Shown here in pieces: positions 1 through 8,900 of a DNA stretch of 30,697 nucleotides (its first letter is position 1; each line of letters begins with the position of its first letter). Below the pieces are notes generated by a model. It worked only from the letters and a program-made list of their open reading frames with translations. It was not told where the DNA came from and did no database searches. The translations under genes and the position numbers were made by a program. Source of the stretch: a virus; the IMG/VR virus record IMGVR_UViG_3300030451_000993, positions 1 to 30,697 of that record. One strand, written 5' to 3'.

Positions 1-396
1 CTATTTCTATACCACCGTTTTCGGAAGCAGAACCAGTAGCGTTAGAGTTTAAGGTAATAAGATTATCAGCAAGATTTATTGTTTCAGTATTTACTGTTGT
101 TGTAGTTCCACTAACAGTTAAGTTACCACTAACTATTAAGTCGTTGAAAGTTACATTGCTAGTTGTTCCTACAGCCTGTCCAATAGCAACTTCTCCAGAA
201 GATATTGTAACACCTGTTCCTGCGGTAATGTGTGCTCTTACTTCAGAAGCACTAGGACCTGTATATGTAAATACTCCTGTTGATGAGTTATATGCTAATG
301 AGCCATCGCCACCACTATCTGTAACAGAAACTGCACCTCTAGCCCTTGCGTCTGTGTAGTAAAGGTTAGAGCTACCTTCTGTTAAGTTATCAGTAG
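1..396 (-). repeat. Fibre module A, copy 2 (cut by window edge)
   Basis: A module of about 132 visible codons: NLTEGSSNLYYTDARARGAV, TDSGGDGSLAYNSSTGVFTY, GPSASEVRAHITAGTGVTIS, SGTTTTVNTETINLADNLIT, NATGSASENGGIEI. It repeats the segment at 1768..2177 with mostly silent DNA changes and lacks an 8-codon stretch (DADGNVVI) present there. The continuation past the edge should be an ERGDDSNKTFLW-like segment. Confidence 0.8.
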
Positions 397-3300
397 TGCT
401 TGCAGATAAACTAGAACCTGCAACAGAAATAACTGAGTCTCCACCCATTCCAGAGTGATGTTGACAGTAGTAATAAAGAGTATCAGCAGTTGCTGCGTTA
501 ACAACAATTTGAGTATAAGCTCCAGAGCTACCCGGAGTTCCATTAGTTGTTACACCAGTTGTATAGTTGCTACCAGAACCATGTGTACCATTCTTAGTTG
601 TTGATAGTAATAATGGGTGTCCAGACACAGAGCTATCTGAGGTATCAAATCTATAAGTTATACCCGGAATCAATTGAATGCTTGCGTTTAGTTCACCATC
701 TAAATAATATTTATTACCAGAACCCGGATTAGCTACTGTGACTGCAAACTCTACTATTGCAGTATTATTTTCAAAGTTTATTGTTTTGTTTGTAAGAGTA
801 TCTGTAGAGGTTTCAGTAACAACAGTACTGTCTATGGATACAGCACCGGAAGAAACATTTATTCCTGTGCTACCTGTAATTGCAGCTTGTGCTCTTGCGT
901 CTGTATAGTATAAGTTATTAGAACCCTCTGATACATCATCAGTATCTTGTGTCTTGACACGAAGCATTCCGTCATTACCCATACCAGAGTGTGCTGTACA
1001 GTAGTAGTACAAGTTAGGTGTCATACCATCTACAACTATTTGTGTATAAGCACCGCTTGAACCTTGTGAGCCATTAGTAGTTACGCCTGTTGTATAAGCA
1101 CTACCGCTATTATGAGTTCCGTCTTTAGTTTCTGATAAAGCAAATGGATGACCAGATGTTGATGAATCTGATGTATCAAATCTATAAGTAACGCCCGGTA
1201 TAAGCTGTACAGTACTTGCTAGTTGTCCGTCTAAGTAAAACTTGTTACCACCAGAAGCATTAGATACTGTTACAGCGTATTCAATTATTGCTGTGTTGTT
1301 TTCAAAGTTAATTGTTTTATTAGTTAACGTATCAGTAGAAGTTTCTGTTACTACTGTTCCGTCAATAGATATAGCACCTGTGCTATTGTCATAAGTTATA
1401 CCTGTGCTTCCAGATAAAGCAACTCTTGCTCTTGCAGCAGTATGGTAAAGATTTGTAGAGCCTTCAGTCATGTTATCTGTATCAAACTCAGAGAAGTCTA
1501 TGCTGAGTGTTCCAGAAGATTCTGTTATACCTGTTCCACCTGTTAAGTAAGTAGAAACTCTAGCGTCTGTATAGTAAAGGTTGGTGGAGCCTTCACTTAA
1601 GCTATCAGTGTCGTGATTACTAATGCTTGACACAGTTCCTGTGACATTTCCAGTCAAGGCTCCTTCAAAAGTCCCAGCTACGAATGTCTCAGAACCAACA
1701 GTCCATTTATCATCTGTTTCGTTCCAAAGGAAAGTCTTATTACTATCATCTCCTCTTTCTATCTCAAGTCCACCATTTTGTGAAGCTGAACCTGTAGCGT
1801 TAGAGTTAAGAGTTATAACATTGTCAGCAAGATTAATAGTTTCTGTGTTAACAGTTGTAGTTGTACCAGATACAGTTAAGTTTCCGTCAATTACTACATT
1901 TCCGTCTGCGTCTATATTATTGAAAGTAACATTGTCAGTAGTTCCAACTGACTGACCTATTGCGATTTCACCAGATGATATTGTTACACCTGTACCGCCT
2001 GTTATATGAGCTCTGACTTCTGAAGCAGATGGTCCTGTGTATGTGAATGCACCTGTAGAGCTATCGTAACTAAAAGAACCATCTCCTCCAGAATCAGTAG
2101 CTGATACCGCACCTCTTGCTCTTGCATTGGTAAAGTATAAGTTAGTTGAGCCTTCTGTTAAAGAATCTGTGTCGTGATTTGTTATTGAGGATACAGTACC
2201 AGTAACATTTCCTGTAACGTTACCTGTAACATTACCAACTAAGTCAGCAGTAACTTGATTAAAGGTTACATCGCTTGTTGTTCCTACTTCTTGAGGTATT
2301 GTTAAAGTTAAAGTTCCAGCAGTATCATCATAAGTAGATGTTATACCTGTTCCGCCAACGATAAGGCCGTTTACTATATCCTCTAATGCGTCTTCTACTT
2401 CTGGTAAATCTACAGTTAAAGTTAGTTGGTTGTTGGTGTCGTCATAGCTTATATCTATTCCGCTTGATGTAGAATCTACTAATAATGCAGCGACCCTGTC
2501 ATCAACTCTTTCAGCAGTAAAATATAAATTAGTTGAACCTTCAGATAAGCTGTCTGTATCAAAGTCACCTAAGTCAACTGTAATAGTTGGTGTTGCTGTT
2601 TCACCTGTATTATTTGCTAAGTCAATACCTGTACCAGCAACAAGACTTGCAACGTATGCACCTTCAGTATCTGTTCCTAAGTTAAGTGGTTCATTTATAA
2701 ATGCTGAACCATTGTATCTAAGAATGTCTCCTGTAGCAGTAGAAGTTAAAGTAACGTCTGATAAATCATTTAAACCTGCTGATAAAGCAACTGTAGGTGT
2801 TTGTCCTTCTCCAGAAGTAACGCTGACACTTATACCAGTACCAGCTACTAAGTTTTGTACATAATCACCAATAGTATCTGTAGATAAGTTAACAGGGTCA
2901 TTTATCCAACCAGAGCCGTCATATCTTAAAAAGTCTCCATTAGCCAAACTAGAGAAAGTAACATCACCCATTTCTGCTAATGTGTCAGAAGCTTGTACGT
3001 CAGATAATAAAGCTACTGTACCGGATGAGTCTGGAAAAGTTATTGTTCTGTCAGCAGTAGGGTCAGTTACAGCAAGTGTAGTTTCAAAAGCGTCATCTGT
3101 TGCTCCCTCTAATGCAATAGAAGGACCACTAACAGTTAAGTTAGATGTAAGTATTGTATTGAATTGTACTGAGTCTGATGTACCTAATCCTAAAGAATCT
3201 CTTGCTGTTGAGCCAGATTCGTTTACAAATGTAGTTCCATTACCAACAATAAAGTTTCCGTCTGTTGGTGTTAATCCAGATAGAGCTTGTAGTTCAGCGT

Positions 3301-3478
3301 CATATCCTTGAACATCTACACCTATCTCTAGTCCAAGAGCAGTTCTTGCAGCGGAAGCGGTTACAGCACCTGTACCACCATCACTTATTGCAATGAAGTC
3401 TGCTGCTTGAAACTCGGAGAACTCAACAACGTTACCGCTATTGTCAAAAACGTACCTTATTGGACTTTTTGCGGCCAT
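1..3478 (-). CDS. Giant fibre protein with tandem cupredoxin-like domains (3' end beyond window)
   Basis: The frame opens with ATG at 3478 (MAAKSPIRYVFDNSGNVVEF), sharing one base with the upstream stop, and stays open to the left edge: at least 1159 residues, C-terminus missing. It is Ser/Thr/Gly/Asp-rich with few Lys, as in phage fibres. Near the N-terminus stands FIAISDGGTGAVTASAARTA, a common shaft motif. Six copies of a (D)TD.L.EGSTNLY(Y/F)T.AR unit recur near 2540, 2160, 1595, 1470, 925 and 380. A block with SGTTTTVNTETINLADN occurs twice. Two domains at about 720-840 and 898-1018 each have His...Cys-x2-His-x2-Met (His777, Cys827, His830, Met833; His954, Cys1005, His1008, Met1011), the ligand set of type-1 copper proteins. 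Likely a long side or tail fibre; copper binding is inferred. Confidence 0.85.
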   Translation of the reverse strand, partial: MAAKSPIRYVFDNSGNVVEFSEFQAADFIAISDGGTGAVTASAARTALGLEIGVDVQGYDAELQALSGLTPTDGNFIVGNGTTFVNESGSTARDSLGLGTSDSVQFNTILTSNLTVSGPSIALEGATDDAFETTLAVTDPTADRTITFPDSSGTVALLSDVQASDTLAEMGDVTFSSLANGDFLRYDGSGWINDPVNLSTDTIGDYVQNLVAGTGISVSVTSGEGQTPTVALSAGLNDLSDVTLTSTATGDILRYNGSAFINEPLNLGTDTEGAYVASLVAGTGIDLANNTGETATPTITVDLGDFDTDSLSEGSTNLYFTAERVDDRVAALLVDSTSSGIDISYDDTNNQLTLTVDLPEVEDALEDIVNGLIVGGTGITSTYDDTAGTLTLTIPQEVGTTSDVTFNQVTADLVGNVTGNVTGNVTGTVSSITNHDTDSLTEGSTNLYFTNARARGAVSATDSGGDGSFSYDSSTGAFTYTGPSASEVRAHITGGTGVTISSGEIAIGQSVGTTDNVTFNNIDADGNVVIDGNLTVSGTTTTVNTETINLADNVITLNSNATGSASQNGGLEIERGDDSNKTFLWNETDDKWTVGSETFVAGTFEGALTGNVTGTVSSISNHDTDSLSEGSTNLYYTDARVSTYLTGGTGITESSGTLSIDFSEFDTDNMTEGSTNLYHTAARARVALSGSTGITYDNSTGAISIDGTVVTETSTDTLTNKTINFENNTAIIEYAVTVSNASGGNKFYLDGQLASTVQLIPGVTYRFDTSDSSTSGHPFALSETKDGTHNSGSAYTTGVTTNGSQGSSGAYTQIVVDGMTPNLYYYCTAHSGMGNDGMLRVKTQDTDDVSEGSNNLYYTDARAQAAITGSTGINVSSGAVSIDSTVVTETSTDTLTNKTINFENNTAIVEFAVTVANPGSGNKYYLDGELNASIQLIPGITYRFDTSDSSVSGHPLLLSTTKNGTHGSGSNYTTGVTTNGTPGSSGAYTQIVVNAATADTLYYYCQHHSGMGGDSVISVAGSSLSASTTDNLTEGSSNLYYTDARARGAVSVTDSGGDGSLAYNSSTGVFTYTGPSASEVRAHITAGTGVTISSGEVAIGQAVGTTSNVTFNDLIVSGNLTVSGTTTTVNTETINLADNLITLNSNATGSASENGGIEI
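425..800 (-). repeat. Cupredoxin-like domain, copy 2 of tandem pair
   Basis: Second copy: TLTNKTINFENNTAIVEFAV, GITYRFDTSDSSVSGHPLLL (His954) and TLYYYCQHHSGMGGDSVISV (Cys1005, His1008, Met1011). All four presumed copper ligands and the flanking Tyr-rich strand are kept, while the loop between (TKNGTHGSGSNYTTGVTTNG) is nearly the same as in copy 1. Retention of every ligand in both copies argues for a metal-binding function. Confidence 0.75.
955..1330 (-). repeat. Cupredoxin-like domain, copy 1 of tandem pair
   Basis: This is the first of two in-frame copies, about 177-178 codons (531-534 bases) apart. It runs from TLTNKTINFENNTAIIEYAV through GVTYRFDTSDSSTSGHPFAL (His777) to NLYYYCTAHSGMGNDGML (Cys827, His830, Met833). 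The strand-Cys-x2-His-x2-Met end and the early His 50 residues before match the amicyanin loop type. The DNA differs from copy 2 at many silent sites, so the duplication is not recent. Confidence 0.75.
1768..2177 (-). repeat. Fibre module A, copy 1
   Basis: Upstream copy of the same module: SLTEGSTNLYFTNARARGAV, TDSGGDGSFSYDSSTGAFTY, GPSASEVRAHITGGTGVTIS, SGTTTTVNTETINLADNVIT, NATGSASQNGGLEI, then ERGDDSNKTFLWNETDDKWT. The offset to the other copy is about 1.76 kb, and the cupredoxin-like pair lies between, so the fibre is built by stacking modules. Confidence 0.8.
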
Positions 3479-4617
3479 TATAAATTACTTTCTGTCATGT
3501 CTACTTCTAGTGTTCCAAGTGAAGTTCCGGAAGAATCTGTACCTACAGTAAATAATAAGCTATTGTCACCGGACGCAGGCATAGTTAATTTATGAGTAGT
3601 ACCATCTGCTTCTTTACAGACTACTGCTCTTGCACTAAAACCTACTGATGAACCTCCACCACTAACATTTACACCGCTAACAGTTTGGTTAAAGAAGTGG
3701 TTTTTAAGAGGCATTCCAGATATACTTCCGTCACTAAGCCTTGTTGGTATTCTACCACTCATACTTAAAGTTCTTGGTAATTTAGCTTTGAAGGTAACTT
3801 TTTTGTTTGCTGTGTCAGTTGTTATATCTAGCTCATTTCTATCAGTAGAAGAGTCAAATGTTACTGTCTCACTAGCTTGAGCTGCACCTAATGTTGATTG
3901 ACCACTAACACTAATAGAAGAAAAAGCATTTTGGTTAGCGTCACCTGTTTGAGTAGCTGCAAAAGTAATCTTATCGTTGTTTTCATCAAAGGTAAGTGTC
4001 ATACCAGAACCAGCAACAAAAGTAAGTGTATCACTTTGGCTATCTGCTTCTATCTGACTACCAGAAGTTGAACCCGCTCCATCTAGTGGTGCTATATATT
4101 TAAAGGCATTATGTGCAGAAGTATCACTAGCAATAGTTACTGTACTACCCGATGTTGTAATATTTATACCAGAACCTTCAGCAAAAGTTAAGGTATCACT
4201 TGTAGAACTAGCTTGTACTGTTGTTTCTCCAGATACAGCTATATTAGAAAAAGCAAATTGTGTGTAATCTACTGTAAGCCAAGATAGATTACCATTTCCA
4301 TCTGTAGATAATACTTGTCCTACTGAACCTGTATCACTATTGATAGATAATTTACCAGATAGTATATTGAGAGTACCATCTGTTTCAAGCTTTATATATG
4401 CAGTAGAATCTGCACCTAAATATACAGGATTGTTTGTTGAAGTACCTAAAGATAAAGCACCATCAGATATTACAGATTTACCATCTAGGTAAAGTATGTC
4501 TTGGTAAGATTGTATCTTAGTTGTATAGTTTTCAGTTTGGAAGCCTTGAAAGGTGTACGTATACGACGTACTGGTCGCCATCTCCTCCGTAGTATGAGTA
4601 TGGTCAGTTTGGGCCAT
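3478..4617 (-). CDS. Repeat-containing fibre-type structural protein
   Basis: A 379-residue Ser/Thr/Gly/Asp-rich, beta-type protein without Cys in its body until VCKEADGTTHKLTMPASGDN. It starts MAQTDHTHTTEEMATS and has LETDGTLNILSGKLSINSDT and LSTDGNGNLSWLTVDYTQF, motifs of phage fibre shafts. Three units follow of the form SG.(T/S)T..A...SDTLTF..GSG (about 130-240), such as SSTSDTLTFAEGSGINIT and SQSDTLTFVAGSGMTLTF. The C-terminal part (VGFSARAVVCKEADGT, SLLFTVGTDSSG) looks like a compact tip domain. It is probably a minor fibre or receptor-binding protein. It is coupled on both sides by TAATG (4617 and 3478) and so is co-translated with the giant fibre. Confidence 0.78.
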   Translation of the reverse strand: MAQTDHTHTTEEMATSTSYTYTFQGFQTENYTTKIQSYQDILYLDGKSVISDGALSLGTSTNNPVYLGADSTAYIKLETDGTLNILSGKLSINSDTGSVGQVLSTDGNGNLSWLTVDYTQFAFSNIAVSGETTVQASSTSDTLTFAEGSGINITTSGSTVTIASDTSAHNAFKYIAPLDGAGSTSGSQIEADSQSDTLTFVAGSGMTLTFDENNDKITFAATQTGDANQNAFSSISVSGQSTLGAAQASETVTFDSSTDRNELDITTDTANKKVTFKAKLPRTLSMSGRIPTRLSDGSISGMPLKNHFFNQTVSGVNVSGGGSSVGFSARAVVCKEADGTTHKLTMPASGDNSLLFTVGTDSSGTSLGTLEVDMTESNL

Positions 4618-4901
4618 TAGACTGGTTCTCCATACTCATCATACTCTTGAGTATTTTCCCAGTTCCCTCCCATTTTTTCATATACATATCTGAGTCTCAT
4701 AATCTCTTTTTTAATATCTTTATCGGTAGATACCCATTCATCATAATCAGAATGATTTTCAGCAAGTCGATTCATATTGTGTTGAAACAAAGCTTGCTCC
4801 ATATTAAACATACCTTCTAAAACCATAGAAAGTTTGTCCCCGTGAGATAGTAATTTATATTCAAATGTGTCCTTTTTAGGCTTAGGTGTTTCTTCGCTCA
4901 T
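4617..4901 (-). CDS. Small protein of unknown function
   Basis: A 94-residue protein with good ribosome site GGGAG six bases or so before ATG. It starts MSEETPKPKKDTFEYKLLSH, runs through a helical part (GDKLSMVLEGMFNMEQALFQ, HNMNRLAENHSDYDEW) and ends with KKEIMRLRYVYEKMGGNW and an acidic QEYDEYGEPV. I recognise no family. A Met-rich helix stretch and many charges suggest a small soluble helical protein. Its stop is coupled to the next gene by TAATG (base 4617), so the two are made together; a fibre chaperone role would be in line with this but is not shown. Confidence 0.72.
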   Translation of the reverse strand: MSEETPKPKKDTFEYKLLSHGDKLSMVLEGMFNMEQALFQHNMNRLAENHSDYDEWVSTDKDIKKEIMRLRYVYEKMGGNWENTQEYDEYGEPV

Positions 4902-4927
4902 GATTCTCCCTAGAATCTATGATACTA

Positions 4928-5683
4928 TTAGGAAGTTAATCTTCGGGTTATGTTTCTATATGAGTTCTTGAATTTTGTAGATAATTCTAACTTTTGTGCT
5001 GTATCTTTTTTAACTTGTTCTGGTGTCATTGTTGACACATCAAGATTCCAATTGTCTCTCTTGAAAGGTATAACCTGCATAAATGGTGTACCTCTTTCTA
5101 TAATTGTATCTTTCTTTGTGTGAATTATTGTAGGAAAATTTACGTGATGATAACTGTCTGTTTCTACTATTCCCGGCAATACTGTAAACCTTTGTTCAAA
5201 TTGATAGTAAGGAGCCATAAACATTACTGAATATCCGGGTGGTGTATATATTCTCCAAGGATTATTAAACTTTACACCTTCTCTAAAATCATTCTTCTTT
5301 AGTTTCCAATTGTGTATTTGTGAATTACCATGAAACTCAATACCATAAGGAAAGTTTTTATTGTCCCATTCAAGTACTTGATTATCTCTCTGTAATAAAA
5401 AGTCACACCACATTGGTATAATAAATCCCTCTGTAATCAAGTCTATTATTGCAGGACAACGTTTCACAGTTCCACCAGACCACTTCTTAGCTGTCTCTTC
5501 TGATTTACCATACCTACCGGGAACACTTCCATCCGGTGTAGGTTCTTGTGGTATATAATCTTTCATATCTTTAAACCATCTAGGTGTAAAGTGTGTAGAT
5601 TTTTGTACTGGAGCTACCTGTTCGAGTCCCTCCACATCTGTAGCAAATTCAATGAATTGCTTGCCTCCCAAGCTAAATTTCAT
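4928..5683 (-). CDS. Conserved-looking protein of unknown function, DUF6065-like
   Basis: A 251-residue globular protein, not repeat-like, inside the fibre cluster. It contains STHFTPRWFKDMKDYIPQEP, RCPAIIDLITEGFIIPMWCD, FNNPWRIYTPPGYSVMFMAP, TVLPGIVETDSYHHVNFPTI, IERGTPFMQVIPFKRDNWNL. The series TPPGYS, G.VETD, F..GTPF.Q.IPFKR reminds me of DUF6065-type proteins (RTPPGYN, G.VETDW, F..GEPF), a beta-rich family of unknown activity. The resemblance is from memory. Proteins with this look are frequent in T4-like and marine phage genomes near tail genes. Conserved His and acidic residues (HHVNFP, VETD) could bind metal or substrate as in cupin-like folds; that is inference. It carries no signal peptide. 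Confidence 0.75.
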   Translation of the reverse strand: MKFSLGGKQFIEFATDVEGLEQVAPVQKSTHFTPRWFKDMKDYIPQEPTPDGSVPGRYGKSEETAKKWSGGTVKRCPAIIDLITEGFIIPMWCDFLLQRDNQVLEWDNKNFPYGIEFHGNSQIHNWKLKKNDFREGVKFNNPWRIYTPPGYSVMFMAPYYQFEQRFTVLPGIVETDSYHHVNFPTIIHTKKDTIIERGTPFMQVIPFKRDNWNLDVSTMTPEQVKKDTAQKLELSTKFKNSYRNITRRLTS

Positions 5684-5687
5684 TTAT

Positions 5688-5930
5688 TTATGGTGCTTGA
5701 TACCACTCATGGTCTGTTGGTAATGATTGACAAAGAGTATTGTACCCAGAAACTTTTTCAGTAATAGTAGTTTCCATAGCAGCTATCTCATCATCAGTAT
5801 AATCAATATCTCCATTAACCATTTCGTAGTGTGCTTTTTCAAGTGACTCTATTTCGTCTCTCATCATCTGAACTCTAATTTCTATAGGTTCTTCAACTGA
5901 GTCATCGAATATAGTATATGTAATCGACAT
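5688..5930 (-). CDS. Small helical protein after tail tip
   Basis: An 80-residue acidic protein translated in coupling with the tail-tip gene (TAATG sharing base 5930). It starts MSITYTIFDDSVEEPIEIR, has a helix-rich middle (VQMMRDEIESLEKAHYEM, DDEIAAMETTITEKVSGYNT) and ends LPTDHEWYQAP. I do not recognise a named family. Its charge and two long helices suggest a small coiled-coil or chaperone for fibre folding; that is only context, because small fibre-assembly proteins commonly follow adhesin genes. It ends 4 bases before the next start. Confidence 0.75.
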   Translation of the reverse strand: MSITYTIFDDSVEEPIEIRVQMMRDEIESLEKAHYEMVNGDIDYTDDEIAAMETTITEKVSGYNTLCQSLPTDHEWYQAP

Positions 5931-8900
5931 TAACCCTCCAAGGTTGTTATTCTATCTTCTAGTAAATCTATCTTAGCAGATAAATCTTTGATTGCTTGTA
6001 CTAAAATTGCGTCTATCTCTCCGTCCATTAAACCTTTCATAGGTTCGTCTTCGTCTAATCCCGGCTTATCATTCTTAGCATAAGTAACATCTTCAATAAT
6101 CATTGCTATTGTAGACGGGTCTAAGCCTTCGTCTGTAAGTGCTTGTTTAACATCTTGTTGTGTAAGCCTATAAGTTACTCCGTCTAATTCATCAATTCCA
6201 CCTTGTTTTGCCTTTGCTCTTTCTAAATAAGCAGCAGAGAAATTAGCAGTAACAGGATTTAATCTATTAACTACATTGAGTCCCGGAACAGTATTAGCGT
6301 TTATATTTAATAATCTTGAATCGTGAGTTAATGGGTTTATATGAAAGTGGCTAAAACTTGCGTAAGTATTTCCGTGACCATGACCGCTAGAAGAGTAAGG
6401 GTGATTATGTGCTGTTGCACCTTGTGCAGCGTGTCCAATAGTGTGTGAGTTAGATAAATATGAGCTACCATGTCCATGAGAGTTAGCAGCATAGTCGTGT
6501 GTGTGGTTTGCTGAAACGTTTGAGTTACCATTACCATTTCCGTTACCATTACCAGTACCAAAGTTAGGATGGTCAGTATCTAAGTGATTTATTAATATAG
6601 CACCAGAGTTATTACTTAAATTTAATCTTGATGAAGCTGCTGTCGCTAAAGAGTTTACTGCTGATGTATTATGAGAGTGAGTAGCGTTAGTTAAAACATT
6701 ACTAAAGTTTACTCCGTGGTTGTTACCATGATTATCACCATCATAACTACCACCCGGAGCATTAGAAGTTCCATGGTCATGAGTATCATCTAAGTTGCTA
6801 GGGTTAAAGTTCATAGTCACACCACCGGTGTTACTACCTAATACAATTGCTGAATTTAAACTTGTTAATGAAGTTACACCAGCGTTAGCAGGAACGCTAC
6901 CCCAGAATGGACTGTTACCACCAAGAAGTACCATATTAGAGTTTCCAATGTTTCCTCCAACATCTAGACCCGCATTAGTAACTATTTTAGTAGGCCCAAC
7001 AGCAGAGCTTAAGACAAGACCACTTGCGTTGACACCGCTTTGTAAAGCAAAAAATCCACTGTTATCTTGTAAAGTTCCAAAGGCACCACCACTTTTAACA
7101 AATGACATTGTACTTCCATTATCACTAGCTAATTCGATGTATGTATTTCCAGAAGCAGTCCTTACTGTTCCATCTATAGTTCCGTCAATGCTTGCACCAG
7201 ACAATGTACCTGTAATAGTGACATTATGAAAAGTTGCACCAGTTGAATCTAATTGATAACCTGCTGTGTTAGAAAAGTTTGAAGTTTCCAATGTATTTGC
7301 ATTTATACTTGTTCCACCGATACTTCCAGCATTAGCATTTATATTTCCTGTAATAGTTGCAGATGAAGCAACCATAGCTCCGTTAGTATCTACTGTAAAT
7401 GTTCCGCTACCTAGATTTATACTTGAACCATCTATTGTTCCACCACTAATTATGTCCGCACTAAATGTACCTGCGTTTATCTGACTTGCATTTAAGTTAC
7501 CTGTAAAAGTACCCCCAGCAGCAGATAAGTTTCCAGAGAATGTTCCGCTTGCACCTGTGATATCTCCTCTAAATTTTCCAGACTCAAACTCAACAGAGCC
7601 ATCAGATTTAATTATCCAACCAGCATTGTCAGCTACATAACCGCTACTCCTTATTGTTCCTAGTACAGGGTTTGATGGGTCAGTAGCACTATCTGTATCT
7701 ATAATTATTTCTTTACCACTGATAGTTCCTGCTGTTATCTTTGCAGCAGTAAGTGTATCTATCTTTGCGTCTGTAACTGCTAAGTCACCAATCTTTGCTG
7801 TGGTAATTGTTGCGTCATCAATAAATGCTGTAGAGATTAATTCTTCTGTTACTGATACTGCGGTAGAAGGGTCTGACTCATTACCAGCTACGTCAACTGC
7901 TGTAACTCTATAGTAAGCAGTACCAGCTGTTGAGGCAGCAAATGTTCCTATTGCAGGAATACTTCCGTCAATGTGACCAGCTCTAGCTGCTATCTCACCA
8001 ACAAAGTTAGTAGAACTGATTGTAAAGCTTGATGTAGTACCACGATAAACATTTAAGTGGTCTATGTCTCTAGGTAAAGAAAAGTTTGTAGGGCTAGATA
8101 TAACTGCACCAGCAACAGTTTTTGCAGCACCTAGCTTATGTGTAATTTGAACTTTAGTTGCACTAGACGCAATAGAACCAAAGCTTCCTGTAGGTGCAGT
8201 AGGTTCTGGTGGTATAGTTGCGTCAGCAGGCATTTGTGAAGCAGTAATAACAGCAAAGCCTCCGGAGAAACCAGAGTTGTCAATACATGCAACACCAAAC
8301 TCATAAGTGTTATTTGGTCCTAAACCTTTTATAACTACAGCAGTTGTACCAAACTCTACTGTTAAATACTCATAGTCAGTAACTTGATTGTCGTTACTAT
8401 CAATAAGATTGTTTCCGTCAACATCTGTAACTTGTCTGTATCTAACGCGATACATATTACCATCAGTAATTCTTGAGCCATCTGTGTTTGTAGGTTCGTT
8501 CCAAGTTAATTTAGCAAAAGCAAAAGGCCTACCTGCTCCGTCTTGATAAGTACCACTAGCAGCAGCAAAACTTGTAGGTGCGTCTGGTACTGTAAACTCA
8601 TTTGTACCTCCAACAGCAATAACTGCCGCTGAAGCTCTTAGGTCTTCGTTTATGTTAGGAGTTGTAGAGCCAACTTCTACTTGTGTTATACCAGACTCGA
8701 AAGATACATAATCAGTTAAGTCTGTATAGTTTCCGTTACTGTCTCTATAAAACACACCCATACTGTCTGTGATAGGGAATGATAATCCCATAACACGAAT
8801 CTTTATAGGATTTAAAATCTGTCCTTGATAAGCTATCTCGTGCCTATCTCTGTTTTCTAATGTTGCGTCAGCCTGTGTATCTTCAAAACCAACTTCTGGG

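Noticed and set aside
6510-6560. Tandem DNA repeat as CRISPR-like or satellite array
   Set aside because: The short GTTACCATT-type repeat is in frame and encodes Gly-Asn; no spacer structure.
6337-6561. Minus-strand 74-aa Met/Thr/Leu-rich frame
   Set aside because: Alternate frame of the repetitive His/Asn/Gly part of the tail tip; composition follows the codon repeats.
6795-7484. Two plus-strand frames (144 and 72 aa) opposite the tail tip
   Set aside because: Pro/Val/Leu-rich shadows of Gly/Thr/Asn-rich coding repeats on the minus strand; no independent support.
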